Shown: positions 1 through 9,676, numbered from the stretch's first letter. The stretch: 64,000 nt of DNA from Mesorhizobium sp. 65-26 (GCA_001899205.1 MKVL01000025.1:124001-188000), one strand, 5' to 3'. Numbers and translations are program-made. The notes: generated from the sequence alone by a model not told the origin.

Positions 1-252
1 CAGAACGAAGTGATCAGCCGAAGCGGCGCCGGAATTGTCACTGCATTCTCGGGCGAAGCCATCGCCGAAGGCGTCGCGCGTCTGTTCGACGATCCGCACA
101 AGGCCGAGGCGATGGGCGCCAGGGGACCGGAATGGGTCAAGGCGAATAGGGATTATGCCCGTCTGGCCGATACCGTGGAGCAGCTTTACGCCACCCTGCT
201 GGCTGGCCGGCAGGCAGGGAAATCCGAAGAGACGTCCGCTCGCGCTGGCTGA
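1..252 (+). CDS. Glycosyltransferase family 4, C-terminal fragment
   Basis: The reading frame is open from the first base, so this is the last 83 residues of a gene that begins before the window. The visible part ends like a GT-B fold family 4 transferase: SRSGAGI, an EAIA helix, LFDDP, an AMGARGPEWV segment, then a helical tail with a short polar end. In the family this region closes over the nucleotide-sugar donor. With the sugar-nucleotide dehydrogenase and other transferases that follow, it probably adds a sugar to the lipid-linked repeat unit of an exopolysaccharide. Donor and acceptor cannot be told from this fragment. Confidence 0.7.
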   Translation, partial: QNEVISRSGAGIVTAFSGEAIAEGVARLFDDPHKAEAMGARGPEWVKANRDYARLADTVEQLYATLLAGRQAGKSEETSARAG

Positions 253-448
253 GCGGCGTTGTTATCGCGATATATGTTTCGCGCCTCGTTCGTCGGCGTC
301 CTTTTTACATGCCGCTACGAACGTTTCCGCACTAGGTCGGGCTGCTCGCCCAGCCGCCGCGACGAAGCGGCCAAATCCCAAATTAAGCTTAGCCAGCTGA
401 TATCGCTACGTTAATTATACTGCAACAGCAGCTTGCTAAGCTGGTCTC

Positions 449-2410
449 ATGCTGAGACGACTAGGCTGGTATGCGCGACGGTTCGCTGTCATGGAGCGCG
501 GCGAGATACGCCATCGCGTTCGCGAGCAATTGGCGCGCCGAGCCGCGCGCCGCGAGCGGCTCGACTGGTCGAATTTCAGTCTGTCAGGCGCGCGGCCCAG
601 GACCTTGCCGATGTTTGCGCCACTGTTCGAGCAGGGCGTGCCGGAAGCGGTCGAACGGCAGCTGGAAATCGCGGCGGAGGCGTTTCGTGCCGGCCGCCTC
701 AGACTGCTCAACCGTGACTGGCCGCAGCCAGTTCTCGACAGTACCGGGCGCATCGACCCTGCGGTCTGGACGCTCGATCCGGTCAGCGGAACCAGTTGGC
801 CTGGAGCCGGGCCCTCGGCCTTCGACATAGACTTCCGCTTCGAGAACGGTCACCGCGACGTGAAATACGTCGCCGAGATGAACCGGCTGCATTTCCTCGC
901 GGCGCCCGCGGTTCATGCCCGCCGCAAGGGGGACGCGGAGCTTGCCGGCGCCATATTGGGCTCGATCGGTTCATGGATGGAGGCCAACCCGCCGGGGCGG
1001 GGCGTCAACTGGTATTCAGGCATCGAGGCCGGCTACAGGCTGGTTTCGCTTTCCTGCATCGTCAGCGCGCTCGATCCCTGGATCGACACAGCGCTCGGCG
1101 AGCGGCTGGCGGCTTTCGTCGCGGCCCACGGCACTTGGCTGGCGCGCTTTCCCTCGCTCTATTCTTCCGCCAACAACCATCTCGTCGCCGAAGCGATGGG
1201 GCTTGCCGTCGCGGCACGACTGCTGCCCGACCATCCGCGCGCGGCGGCATGGCTCGCCGAGGGCAGGGCGCATCTGGAAGACAGGGCTCTTGCACTCTTT
1301 CATCCGGACGGCGTGGCCGAGGAGCAGTCACCCGCCTACGGCGCATTCACGCTTGAAATGCTGCTCATCGGGTTCAGCGCGATTGGCGGCGTGCCAGGAG
1401 AAAAAATCCGCGATCGCATGTTCAAGGCAGCCGCTGCCTTGAACACATTCCTCGATGATGCTGGCCAAGTTCCGTCTATCGGCGATGATGACCAGAGCCG
1501 GGTGCTGCTGGCATTCGGCAGTGAAGAGCCGCGCTATGCCGCCTCGATTGCCGGCGCGATTGCCGGATTCCTGGGAAGGCCGGAGCTGGCGCCCGCGATC
1601 AGGGATCCGCATTGGCGCGATATCGTGTTCGCCACTCCGCCTCCCGGTCCTGTTCCAGTCGACGGCACGTCCACATTTTCCGATGGCGGCTATACGGTGC
1701 GGCGCGGGCGGATCGCCGACCGCCGCGTCCATTTTGTTTTCGATCACGGGCCCCTGGGTTTCGGAGGCTTGGCGGCCCACGGCCATGCCGACGCTCTCTC
1801 GGTCTGGCTGTCGCTGGATGGCATGCCGGCGTTGGTCGATGCCGGCACCTATCTCTACCATTCCGAAGGCGAAAACCGCCGGCGCTTTCGCGTCAGCGCT
1901 GTTCACAACACACTGACGATCAACGGCGCCAGCCAGAGCGAACCTTCGGGCGCGTTCAACTGGATGCCGCGGCGAGCACAGGCAACGCTCGAGGCGACCT
2001 GTCACACCGACCGGCTGAATGTCTCGGCTTCGCACGATGGTTATCGGCGGAATTTCGGCGTCATCCATCATCGTGACATCGAGGAAACCGACGACGGCTT
2101 CCACGTCACCGACCGGCTGACGGGTACGCCGCCGTCGGGTGATGTCGAGATGGCGTTTCTGCTTGCACCGGAACTCGATGTGTCGATAGAGGGCGGCAGC
2201 GTCATCGCGCACCGTGGCGACCGACCGGAACTGGCGCTCATCGCGCCCGAAGGAGCCGTCATCGAGATTTCGCGGGGAGATGCCATGTCCGGGCGTGGTT
2301 TTCATTCACCCGGTTTCGGCATCCTGAGGGAAGCCGCAACTGTTGTTTTCAAGGCTCCGGCAAACCGGATGCGTTGGAGAAGTTCAATAGCAGTCAACCC
2401 GCTAACCTGA
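449..2410 (+). CDS. Heparinase II/III-family protein
   Basis: The 653-residue protein has the layout of the alginate-lyase-like/heparinase II-III family. An Arg-rich N-terminal helix (about 1-35) is followed by an alpha/alpha toroid (about 100-400) with NNHLVAEAMG and EEQSPAYGAF, then a beta-sandwich domain from about 415 with the conserved GGLAAHGHADALS near 440-450. Family members are polysaccharide lyases acting on uronic-acid glycans. Homologs inside capsule and EPS loci are thought to trim or release polymer. No clear signal peptide is visible, which is common for EPS-locus members. It precedes an AlgD-like uronate-forming dehydrogenase by 88 bases, consistent with a uronic-acid polymer. 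Activity on a specific glycan is inference. Confidence 0.85.
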   Translation: MLRRLGWYARRFAVMERGEIRHRVREQLARRAARRERLDWSNFSLSGARPRTLPMFAPLFEQGVPEAVERQLEIAAEAFRAGRLRLLNRDWPQPVLDSTGRIDPAVWTLDPVSGTSWPGAGPSAFDIDFRFENGHRDVKYVAEMNRLHFLAAPAVHARRKGDAELAGAILGSIGSWMEANPPGRGVNWYSGIEAGYRLVSLSCIVSALDPWIDTALGERLAAFVAAHGTWLARFPSLYSSANNHLVAEAMGLAVAARLLPDHPRAAAWLAEGRAHLEDRALALFHPDGVAEEQSPAYGAFTLEMLLIGFSAIGGVPGEKIRDRMFKAAAALNTFLDDAGQVPSIGDDDQSRVLLAFGSEEPRYAASIAGAIAGFLGRPELAPAIRDPHWRDIVFATPPPGPVPVDGTSTFSDGGYTVRRGRIADRRVHFVFDHGPLGFGGLAAHGHADALSVWLSLDGMPALVDAGTYLYHSEGENRRRFRVSAVHNTLTINGASQSEPSGAFNWMPRRAQATLEATCHTDRLNVSASHDGYRRNFGVIHHRDIEETDDGFHVTDRLTGTPPSGDVEMAFLLAPELDVSIEGGSVIAHRGDRPELALIAPEGAVIEISRGDAMSGRGFHSPGFGILREAATVVFKAPANRMRWRSSIAVNPLT

Positions 2411-2498
2411 ATTTTACCCGGAGCGGATAAGACATTGGACAGGGAAGCGCCGGGCTTGATGACCTGGTGAACGAAAAAAAGAAAGCGTCAGGTAAGTG

Positions 2499-3812
2499 AT
2501 GAAAGTCTCCGTCTTCGGACTTGGCTATGTTGGTACCGTCTGCGCCGCCTGCCTGGCGGAGCGCGGCCACGAGGTGATCGGCTGCGACGTTAGCGAGGCG
2601 AAGGTCAGCCTCATCAATGCCGGCAAGAGCCCGATCATCGAGCAGGACATCGGCGAACTCGTTGCTTCCAACGTCGCGTCGGGTCGCCTCAGGGCGACGG
2701 TGTCGACCGAGGAGGCCGTGATGAACAGCGATCTGTCGCTGCTCTGCGTCGGTACCCCGTCGCGCCCCAACGGTTCGCTCGACCTGTCGGCGGTCGAGGC
2801 GGTGTCGCGCCAGATCGGCGCCTCGCTCGCCGGCAAGAACAGCTACCACTCGGTCGTCGTCCGCTCCACGGTTCTGCCCGGAACCATGTCGGACATCGTG
2901 CTGCCGTCGCTGCAGGAAGCGTCGTCCAAGAAGGCGGGCGAGGCCTTCGGCACCGCCTCCAATCCGGAATTCATGCGCGAAGGCTCCGCGGTCGCCGACT
3001 TCAACAACCCCGCCAAGACGGTGTTCGGCACCGATGACGCGATAACGCGCGAGCGCTTGCTCGAACTCTACAGCGGCTTGCCCGGCCGGCTGATCGTCAC
3101 CGAGCCCAGGCTGGCCGAGCTGGTCAAATACACCGACAACACCTGGCACGCGCTCAAGGTGGCGTTTGGCAACGAGATCGGCAACATCTGCAAGGCCGCG
3201 GGCGTGGATAGCCACGAGCTGATGAAGGTGTTCTTCGCCGACACCAAGCTCAATATCTCCAATGCCTATCTCCTGCCGGGCTTTGCCTTTGGCGGATCCT
3301 GCCTGCCCAAGGATGTGCGCGCCATCAACGCCTACGCGGTACAAAACGACGTGGAGGCGCCTCTGCTCCGGTCGCTGATGCCGTCCAACAAGCAGCAGAT
3401 CGAGCGTGCGCTGGATTGGGTGCTCAGCCATGGCAAGCGCAACATCGGCTTCCTTGGCTTCTCGTTCAAGGCGGGCACCGATGACCTGCGTGAAAGCCCC
3501 TATCTCGAGCTGATCGAACGGCTGATCGGCAAGGGCTGCGACATCAGGATTTTCGACCAGAACGTGTCCTTGGCGAAGCTCGTCGGTGCCAACAAGGCCT
3601 ATCTGATGAACGCCATACCGCACGTTACGCAGCTCATGGTGCCCACCGTCGCGGACGTGGTAGAGCACTCCGACGTCATTGTAGCGACCAGCCGCTCGCC
3701 CGAATACGAGACCGTGGTTGAAAAGCTGAAGCCGGGTCAGGTCCTGCTCGATATGGCGCGACTGCCGAATGTGGACCGAATTGCGGGGATTTATGACGGC
3801 ATCAATTGGTAG
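2499..3812 (+). CDS. Nucleotide-sugar 6-dehydrogenase, AlgD (GDP-mannose dehydrogenase)-like
   Basis: It oxidises C6 of a nucleotide sugar to the uronate with two NAD+. The 437-residue protein starts MKVSVFGLGYVG, a Rossmann GxGxxG, and has NPEFMREGSA, a central dimer helix and the catalytic-cysteine motif GGSCLPKDVRA with Cys at residue 268. Length, cysteine position, the GTDDLRESP segment and the C-terminal INW resemble AlgD more than UDP-glucose dehydrogenases (Ugd), so GDP-mannuronate is the likelier product, by inference. A GTG one codon upstream (2496) is an alternative start; ATG 2499 gives the usual family N-terminus. No other alg genes are nearby. The 3' end overlaps the next gene by 20 bases. 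Confidence 0.88.
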   Translation: MKVSVFGLGYVGTVCAACLAERGHEVIGCDVSEAKVSLINAGKSPIIEQDIGELVASNVASGRLRATVSTEEAVMNSDLSLLCVGTPSRPNGSLDLSAVEAVSRQIGASLAGKNSYHSVVVRSTVLPGTMSDIVLPSLQEASSKKAGEAFGTASNPEFMREGSAVADFNNPAKTVFGTDDAITRERLLELYSGLPGRLIVTEPRLAELVKYTDNTWHALKVAFGNEIGNICKAAGVDSHELMKVFFADTKLNISNAYLLPGFAFGGSCLPKDVRAINAYAVQNDVEAPLLRSLMPSNKQQIERALDWVLSHGKRNIGFLGFSFKAGTDDLRESPYLELIERLIGKGCDIRIFDQNVSLAKLVGANKAYLMNAIPHVTQLMVPTVADVVEHSDVIVATSRSPEYETVVEKLKPGQVLLDMARLPNVDRIAGIYDGINW

Positions 3813-5058
3813 GCGCGTCCTTATCATCGTCGAGAACCTGCCGGTTCCCTTCGACCGGCGCGTCTGGTCCGAAGCGACCACCCTGGTGAAGGCCGGCTAC
3901 GCGGTTTCGGTGATCTGTCCGAAGGGCAAGGGCGCGACGTCTTCCTATGAAGTGATTGACGGCGTCCATATCTACCGCCACCCGTTGCCTCTGGAGGCGG
4001 AGGGGGCGCTCGGCTACGCGCTGGAGTACGGCGCGGCGCTGTTCTGGGAGTTTCTGCTGTCGCTCAAGGTTGCCCGGCAACGCGGCTTCGACGTGGTCCA
4101 TGCCTGCAATCCACCGGATACGATCTTCCTGATCGGCGGTTTCTACCGTCTGTTCGGCAAGAAGTTCCTCTTCGACCATCACGACATCAATCCGGAATTG
4201 TACGAGGCGAAGTTCAATCGTCGTGATTTCGGCTGGAAGCTGATGGTCTGGCTGGAGCGGCTTTCGTTCCGCACGGCCAACATCTCGATCGCCACCAACG
4301 AGAGCTATCGCGACATTGCGATCACGCGCGGTGGCATGGCCCCCGACAAGGTGCATATCGTGCGCTCCGGCCCGAACCTGGATCGCGTGCGTGAGGTGGC
4401 GCCGGATCCGAAATGGAGAAACGGCCGCCGTTTCGTCGTCGGCTATGTCGGTGTCATCGGCAAGCAGGAAGGGCTCGATCTGCTGCTGGACTCGGTCGAG
4501 CACCTGGTGAAGGTAAGGAAGCGTGACGATATCCAGTTCGTCATCTGCGGCGGCGGCTCCGAGCTTGAAGCCATCAAGGCCGAGACAGTGGCACGCTCGC
4601 TCGGCGATTATGTCACCTACACCGGTCGCTGCTCGGATGAGACGTTGTTCTCCGCGCTGTCGACGTCCGACATCTGCGTCAATCCGGACCGGCCGACGGC
4701 GATGAACGACAAGTCGACCATGAACAAGATCATGGAATACATGGCGCTCGGCAAACCGATCGTGCAGTACGATCTGCGCGAAGGTCGCTTTTCGGCGCGC
4801 GATTCATCGCTTTACGCCAAATGCACCGAACCAGCGGATTTCGGCGACAAGATCGTCGAGTTGCTGGACGATCCGGAGCGTCGCGCGGCGATGGGGGCGA
4901 TTGGCCGCGAGCGGGTGCGCACGGAACTGGCCTGGAGCCACGAGGCGCCGAAACTGCTGGCCGCCTACGGATCCTTGTTCGCTCCCGAAATTCATGACGC
5001 CAGCGTCAGGCGTGATGCCGGCGTTTCCGAAGAATCCGCCACTCGCGGCCAAGGCTAG
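3793..5058 (+). CDS. Glycosyltransferase family 4
   Basis: A GT-B fold transferase of 421 residues. The N-terminal acceptor half starts RRVLIIVENLPVPFDRRVW, a signature of EPS-locus GT4 enzymes, and continues with VICPKGKG and a DHHDINPELY loop. The donor half contains VGYVGVIGKQEGLDLLLD and the donor-binding region MNKIMEYMALGKPIV. Start choice: the frame opens at ATG 3769, but ATG 3793 has a purine-rich ribosome site (GGGGA at about 3785) and gives a normal start, so 3793 is used. It overlaps the dehydrogenase by 20 bases and is followed 11 bases later by the amidotransferase, so the three are probably translated from one message. Sugar specificity is unknown. Confidence 0.85.
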   Translation: MTASIGRRVLIIVENLPVPFDRRVWSEATTLVKAGYAVSVICPKGKGATSSYEVIDGVHIYRHPLPLEAEGALGYALEYGAALFWEFLLSLKVARQRGFDVVHACNPPDTIFLIGGFYRLFGKKFLFDHHDINPELYEAKFNRRDFGWKLMVWLERLSFRTANISIATNESYRDIAITRGGMAPDKVHIVRSGPNLDRVREVAPDPKWRNGRRFVVGYVGVIGKQEGLDLLLDSVEHLVKVRKRDDIQFVICGGGSELEAIKAETVARSLGDYVTYTGRCSDETLFSALSTSDICVNPDRPTAMNDKSTMNKIMEYMALGKPIVQYDLREGRFSARDSSLYAKCTEPADFGDKIVELLDDPERRAAMGAIGRERVRTELAWSHEAPKLLAAYGSLFAPEIHDASVRRDAGVSEESATRGQG

Positions 5059-5069
5059 GACATCGCGTC

Positions 5070-6980
5070 ATGTGCGGCATATTCGGGTTCCATGCCAGGT
5101 CGCGCCTGTCGCTCGTCAAACAGCTCGACAAGGCGACGGACCTGTTGGCCCATCGTGGTCCCGATGGGCGCGGAACCTTCGTCGGGCACAGCGCGAATGG
5201 TGACTGGCAGGTCGGGCTCGGGCATCGCCGCCTGTCGATCCTGGACATCGAGGGCAGCCCGCAGCCGATGCATTCGCACGACGGCCGCTATGTGATCGTC
5301 TACAACGGCGAAATTTACAACTACATCGAGCTGCGCGGTGAGCTCGTCGAGCGTGGACATCGCTTTGCCACGCAGGGCGATACGGAAGTGCTGATCGAGG
5401 CATGGCGTGCCTGGGGCGAGGATTGCCTTTCACGGTTGAACGGCATGTTCGCCTTCCTGCTGTGGGACACGGAGACAGGCCGGCTGTTCGCGGCGCGCGA
5501 TCCCTTCGGCAAGAAGCCTCTCTTCGTGGCCAGCGGCGAGGGCTTTCACGCCTTCGCCTCCGAGATCGAGCCCCTGCGCAATTTTCCCGGTGTGGATGAC
5601 CGGCTCGACCAGGATTCGCTGCGCGAGTTTCTCGCCTATCGCTATGTCCCGGGACCGGCCACCTTCTTTCGCGGGATCTCCAAGGTGCCGCCGGGCACGT
5701 TCATGGCCATCGATGGCGCCAGGATCCGGACCGGCCGCTATTTCACCACGCCGTTTTCGCGCATCACGCCGGACATGGCCGATTTCGATGAAGCAGTGTC
5801 GGCCTTCGGCGAAAAACTCGACGAAGCGGTGCGCCTGAGGCTGCGTTCGGACGCGCCGTTCGGGGCCTATCTTTCGGGCGGGCTGGATTCCTCCACCATC
5901 GTGGCGCTGATGAGCCGCCATATGGGAAAACCCGTCGCCACCTATTCGGTCGGCTTTGACGTTGCCGGTTCTTCCGAGCTTCCCTATGCCAGGAAGGTTG
6001 CGGAGGCGTTCGGCACCGACCATCACGAACTCGCCGTGGGCATGCACGACTTCGTGTCGGTATGGGAGGAAGCGGTGCTTCGGCGCGGCGCGCCGGTGTC
6101 CGAGCCATCCGACCTGCCCGTCCTGTTGCTGTCGCGGCTGGCGAGCCGTACGGTGAAGATGGTGCTCACGGGCGAAGGCGCCGATGAGTTGCTGGGCGGC
6201 TATCCCAAGCATCGTGCCGAGCCCTGGGTCCGGACCTACCAGGGCCTTGTGCCGGAAGGCCTGCACAATCTCCTGGTCGGCCCCGCGGCGCGCGCTTTAC
6301 CCTATTCGGCGAGGCGTTTGAAGACGGTTGTCGGCGTCGCCGGTATTCGCGACCTGCAGGCCCGCATGGTCGCATGGTTCGGCGGCGCGGATGGCGGCCA
6401 GGCCGCGGCCCTTTATGCCGGGCCGCCAAGGTCACGAGACCTCGATCCGCTGCCCTTTGCTCCGGGCGGCGCCAGCAGCGCGCTGAAGCGCATGCTGCAC
6501 TTCGACCAGACGTCGTGGCTTCCCGACAATCTTCTGGAACGCGGCGACCGCATGATGATGGCGGGATCGATCGAAGGGCGCATGCCTTTCATGGATGTCG
6601 GCCTCGCCGAACTCGTCGCCCGCTTTCCGGATGCGTTCCTGACCGGTGCGCCGAAAGGCAAGCGCGTCCTGCGCGCGCTGGCCTCGCGGCTGCTGCCGGC
6701 CGAGATCATCGAGCGCAAGAAGGTCGGCTTCCGCGTGCCGGTCGAGCAATGGTTCCGAACCGGCATGGCCGACCAGCTACGCGACCTGCTGCAGAGCGGC
6801 GATGCAACCATCCGCCAGGTCTGCAATGCCACTGAGATTGACCGCCTGGTGAACGAACATCTGGGTGCCGTTTCGAACCACGAAAAGATACTTTGGGCTC
6901 TGGCCAATCTCGAGCAGTTTTTCCGCGTCTTCCGGCCGGCTATCGCGGATGTCGCACCGCAAGGGCATGAAGCGGCCTGA
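5070..6980 (+). CDS. asnB: Asparagine synthase, glutamine-hydrolysing (EPS-locus type)
   Basis: The 636-residue protein begins MCGIFGF, leaving Cys2 as the glutaminase nucleophile after Met removal. Its N-terminal class II glutamine amidotransferase domain covers about 1-200 (RGPDGRG, YNGEIYN). The C-terminal synthetase domain has the PP-loop LSGGLDSST near residue 268 and LTGEGADELLGGY. The reaction is ATP-dependent transfer of ammonia from glutamine to aspartate or a related carboxylate. AsnB paralogs are common in polysaccharide loci, where they may amidate uronic acids of the polymer. The adjacent uronate-forming dehydrogenase supports that idea, but it is inference. It is the last plus-strand gene of the locus and converges on the next transferase. 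Confidence 0.9.
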   Translation: MCGIFGFHARSRLSLVKQLDKATDLLAHRGPDGRGTFVGHSANGDWQVGLGHRRLSILDIEGSPQPMHSHDGRYVIVYNGEIYNYIELRGELVERGHRFATQGDTEVLIEAWRAWGEDCLSRLNGMFAFLLWDTETGRLFAARDPFGKKPLFVASGEGFHAFASEIEPLRNFPGVDDRLDQDSLREFLAYRYVPGPATFFRGISKVPPGTFMAIDGARIRTGRYFTTPFSRITPDMADFDEAVSAFGEKLDEAVRLRLRSDAPFGAYLSGGLDSSTIVALMSRHMGKPVATYSVGFDVAGSSELPYARKVAEAFGTDHHELAVGMHDFVSVWEEAVLRRGAPVSEPSDLPVLLLSRLASRTVKMVLTGEGADELLGGYPKHRAEPWVRTYQGLVPEGLHNLLVGPAARALPYSARRLKTVVGVAGIRDLQARMVAWFGGADGGQAAALYAGPPRSRDLDPLPFAPGGASSALKRMLHFDQTSWLPDNLLERGDRMMMAGSIEGRMPFMDVGLAELVARFPDAFLTGAPKGKRVLRALASRLLPAEIIERKKVGFRVPVEQWFRTGMADQLRDLLQSGDATIRQVCNATEIDRLVNEHLGAVSNHEKILWALANLEQFFRVFRPAIADVAPQGHEAA

Positions 6981-7085
6981 AACCGGAAAGTGGTCGCGGC
7001 TTTCCTTCGGGAACTGCGTTGAAGCAGGCCAACTCCCGGAGTGGCGCGTAGCCGACGGTACCGACGCGGTTGGCCGCCGGCCGTA

Positions 7086-8189
7086 CTAGCCTTTCCCTGA
7101 CAGGGCTTTCCGGTAGACGTTTCTCAGGGCCTCGATCATCGCCTCGAGGCGGAAGTGCGAAATGTAAATCTCCCGGGAGGCGGCGCGAAACGCTTCGCGG
7201 CGCGCGCCATCGCCGATCAGTTCTGCAAGCGCCCCGGCAAGGCGGTCGGGATCGTCCGGCGCCACAACAAGCCCGTTGCTGCCATCATGCAGCACGTCGG
7301 CCACCGAACCGACCGGCGTGGCGATCAGGGCAGCGCCCGCGCAGGCGCCTTCCAGCAGGCAGACCGGCAGCACTTCATTGCGCGAGGGAAGGACCACGAT
7401 ATCGGCTCGCCGATAGAGCGGAAGTATTGCGTCGCGCGCGACCCATCCGGTGAATTCGACATTGCTGGAAAGCCCCAGTTGCTGCGTGCGCTCGCGGAAC
7501 GTGGCGACGTCGCCGGTGCCGGCAAAGGTCGCATGCCAGGGCGGCAATCCGGCGGGCAGCAGCGCGAACGCCTCGAGCAGGACGCCAGCGCCCTTTGCGT
7601 CGGTCAGATTGCCGGCAAACAGGAGGCGCACGGGCGTGTCCGCTTCCCGTGGCTGCGGCGCTTCAGGAGCGAAGTCGGCAACGCCGTTGGCCACGACGTC
7701 GAAGCGCTCCGGTGGCATATCGTAGAAGCGGGACACGAAGCCGCGCCAATAGCTGCCGAGGACGATGATCGCGTTGGCCCGCTCGAACAGATGCCTCAGG
7801 ACCGGAACCCAGCCTAGTCGCGGGTCGTCTGGCTTGGGAAAGGCAGAGCCATGGAAATGGATCACGGTCGCGCAGCCCGCCAGCCGGGCGACCCACTGCA
7901 TCGCCGCCTTGCGCCAGGCCGAGGCGTTCGTCGCCGCGTTGAGGTGGACGATGTCATAGCGCCGGCTCGCCACCCGCCATGCATAGCGCAGGAAGGCGAA
8001 CGGGAAGTGGAACACCCAGGCCGCGCCCGAAGCGTCGCCGCGCGAGGGCAGGAATTCCATTTCAATGCCGGCGTCGGGGTGTACGCGCAGATATTCGTCG
8101 ACATGTGAGAACAGCGTCTCGATGCCGCCACGGCCGGTCAGGCCTCGTGGCACGACGCACAGCACGCGCATTGGCTTCGCTTCGCTCAC
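7086..8189 (-). CDS. Glycosyltransferase family 4
   Basis: A 367-residue GT-B transferase. The N-terminal half starts MRVLCVVPRGLTGRGGIET, with the Gly-rich loop typical of GT4, and contains HLNAATNASAWRK. The donor half has RLLFAGNLTDAKGAGVLLEAF and the E-x7-E region EVLPVCLLEGACAGAALIAT. The start is a GTG (8189) overlapping the TGA of the upstream gene as GTGA, so translation is probably coupled; an internal ATG at 8171 is the alternative. It is the last gene of the minus-strand half of the EPS locus and faces asnB tail to tail. Sugar specificity is unknown. Confidence 0.85.
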   Translation of the reverse strand: MSEAKPMRVLCVVPRGLTGRGGIETLFSHVDEYLRVHPDAGIEMEFLPSRGDASGAAWVFHFPFAFLRYAWRVASRRYDIVHLNAATNASAWRKAAMQWVARLAGCATVIHFHGSAFPKPDDPRLGWVPVLRHLFERANAIIVLGSYWRGFVSRFYDMPPERFDVVANGVADFAPEAPQPREADTPVRLLFAGNLTDAKGAGVLLEAFALLPAGLPPWHATFAGTGDVATFRERTQQLGLSSNVEFTGWVARDAILPLYRRADIVVLPSRNEVLPVCLLEGACAGAALIATPVGSVADVLHDGSNGLVVAPDDPDRLAGALAELIGDGARREAFRAASREIYISHFRLEAMIEALRNVYRKALSGKG

Positions 8190-9676
8190 GAGACCCCGCG
8201 AAATCCGATACGTGGCGTGGGATCGAGGCAGTCGATAACCTCCAGATGCTCGCTGCTGTTGAGCGTGTGGATCTTGGGGTAGGGCATCTTGGCCGACGAC
8301 AGGAGGGGCACCGGCTGCGTCAGATGCACGGTGTGCTCGTCGAGTTCTACCAGGTCGGCAAGACCCAGGCCACCGCCATAGCCGTCCGTCCCGTCCTGCA
8401 GAGGCAGTACGATGCGCTCACCCACCCGTATGAATTGACCGCCGGGTCTTGCCGCGGCCCGGTCGATCCTCACCGGGTTGCCGGGGTGTGGTATCCATGG
8501 CCCTTCAAGGGAAGCGGCGTGGTAAACCACCAGCATGTCCGAGGAACTGCCGTAACCGTCGCGCTCGGTGGCGAACAGCCAAAGCCGGCCGCCATGCTTC
8601 AGCAGTGTCGCATCGAAGAGCTCGCGACCCGGAATAATGACCGAATGCTCTACCCAGCGGTGCGGAAAAGCCTCCGCCCGATAGAGGGTCAGGTTTCCGG
8701 ACGAACCCTGTTCAGGCAGCATCCAGATCTGGCCGTCGTGGCTGAACACATTGGGATAGGAGAAATGATGGGGCCTTTCGATGATCGGTTGAGGCACCGA
8801 AGGGGTGCCGTCGCTGGCGATCTCCGCTACCGAGATCAACGCCTTGCTGGCGTTGTTCGGAAATTCCTCGACGAAAATGAAATTCCGGCCCTGCCATTCG
8901 AATGGAAAGGGGTCGGCATAGAACCGCTTGCCGTCGTCGGGTAAAGTCATCCACGGCTCGCCCGCAAGCAGGCCGCTATCCGCCACCCTGTTGCCCTTAT
9001 GAAAGCGGTAGCTGACACGCCAGCGATGGAGACGCGACCCCAGCCGTCGCACCGTGCCGCTCGCCTGCCGCGGGATGGTCGAAAACACATATGCGCCGAC
9101 CATTTGCGCCGATGTCGGGCAGACTGCTCTCGTCACGGTTGCGGCTGGCATGTGCCCGGCGATTTCACCCCGCAGATAGCGGTCGGCCTTGTCGACCAGC
9201 AGCGTGGCCACGCGCGCCCACATGTCGTTGAGGCCACGAACTATGGACAGCCGGCTGTCGATCATGGGCGCCGCGTGAGCGACGCTATGCTTGCCGTCGA
9301 GCCTGATCTCCACGTCGGGCAGAAACCCTTGCATCAACAATTGTGCCGCCCTGCCAAGGCAGACCTGGCCGGCGAAAACCGGGCCGAGGAAGGGGGAGGC
9401 CGCTTTTGCCCTGCCTCCGGTCAGGTCGATGCGAAGCCTGGCCTCTGGCCGCGCGGCCGACAGATGGAAATTCTCGGCCGGCTTCAGCAACGTGTTGGCG
9501 CGGATGCGAAGAAACCTTCTTTCAAGCGACAGAAGATTGTTCAGGATCTTGGGCATGCCGGGCGTGTCGACACCGACAAGGACGGCGTCGTAGCCTCTGT
9601 CCGAAAGCCTCTGCGCAATGACGGCGTGGACGCGTCGCACGTCGTACGCTGGTACGAGAATGTCGATCGCTGTCAC
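8186..9676 (-). CDS. GINT1-like (glucosamine inositolphosphorylceramide transferase N-terminal-like) protein
   Basis: About 496 residues in two parts. Residues 1 to about 200 are not recognisable with confidence and may be formyltransferase-like. The C-terminal 300 residues have the five-bladed propeller pattern that Pfam calls the GINT1 N-terminal domain, related to GH43 folds: RFYADPFPFEWQGRNFIFVE, SYPNVF, WMLPE, LFDATLLKHGGRLWLF, SLEGPWIPHPGNPV and ARPGGQ. In bacteria such proteins sit in polysaccharide loci with unproven activity. The start is uncertain: the longest frame opens with TTG at 9703, and GTG 9676 gives MTAIDILVPAY and is used here; neither has a strong ribosome site. It lies between the flippase and a GT4, with GTGA coupling to the latter. 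Confidence 0.65.
   Translation of the reverse strand: MTAIDILVPAYDVRRVHAVIAQRLSDRGYDAVLVGVDTPGMPKILNNLLSLERRFLRIRANTLLKPAENFHLSAARPEARLRIDLTGGRAKAASPFLGPVFAGQVCLGRAAQLLMQGFLPDVEIRLDGKHSVAHAAPMIDSRLSIVRGLNDMWARVATLLVDKADRYLRGEIAGHMPAATVTRAVCPTSAQMVGAYVFSTIPRQASGTVRRLGSRLHRWRVSYRFHKGNRVADSGLLAGEPWMTLPDDGKRFYADPFPFEWQGRNFIFVEEFPNNASKALISVAEIASDGTPSVPQPIIERPHHFSYPNVFSHDGQIWMLPEQGSSGNLTLYRAEAFPHRWVEHSVIIPGRELFDATLLKHGGRLWLFATERDGYGSSSDMLVVYHAASLEGPWIPHPGNPVRIDRAAARPGGQFIRVGERIVLPLQDGTDGYGGGLGLADLVELDEHTVHLTQPVPLLSSAKMPYPKIHTLNSSEHLEVIDCLDPTPRIGFRGVS

Noticed and set aside
7027-7075. Seven-base inverted repeat GGCCAAC / GTTGGCC between asnB and the converging GT4 gene
   Set aside because: Large loop, no T tract and weak pairing; not enough for a terminator call.
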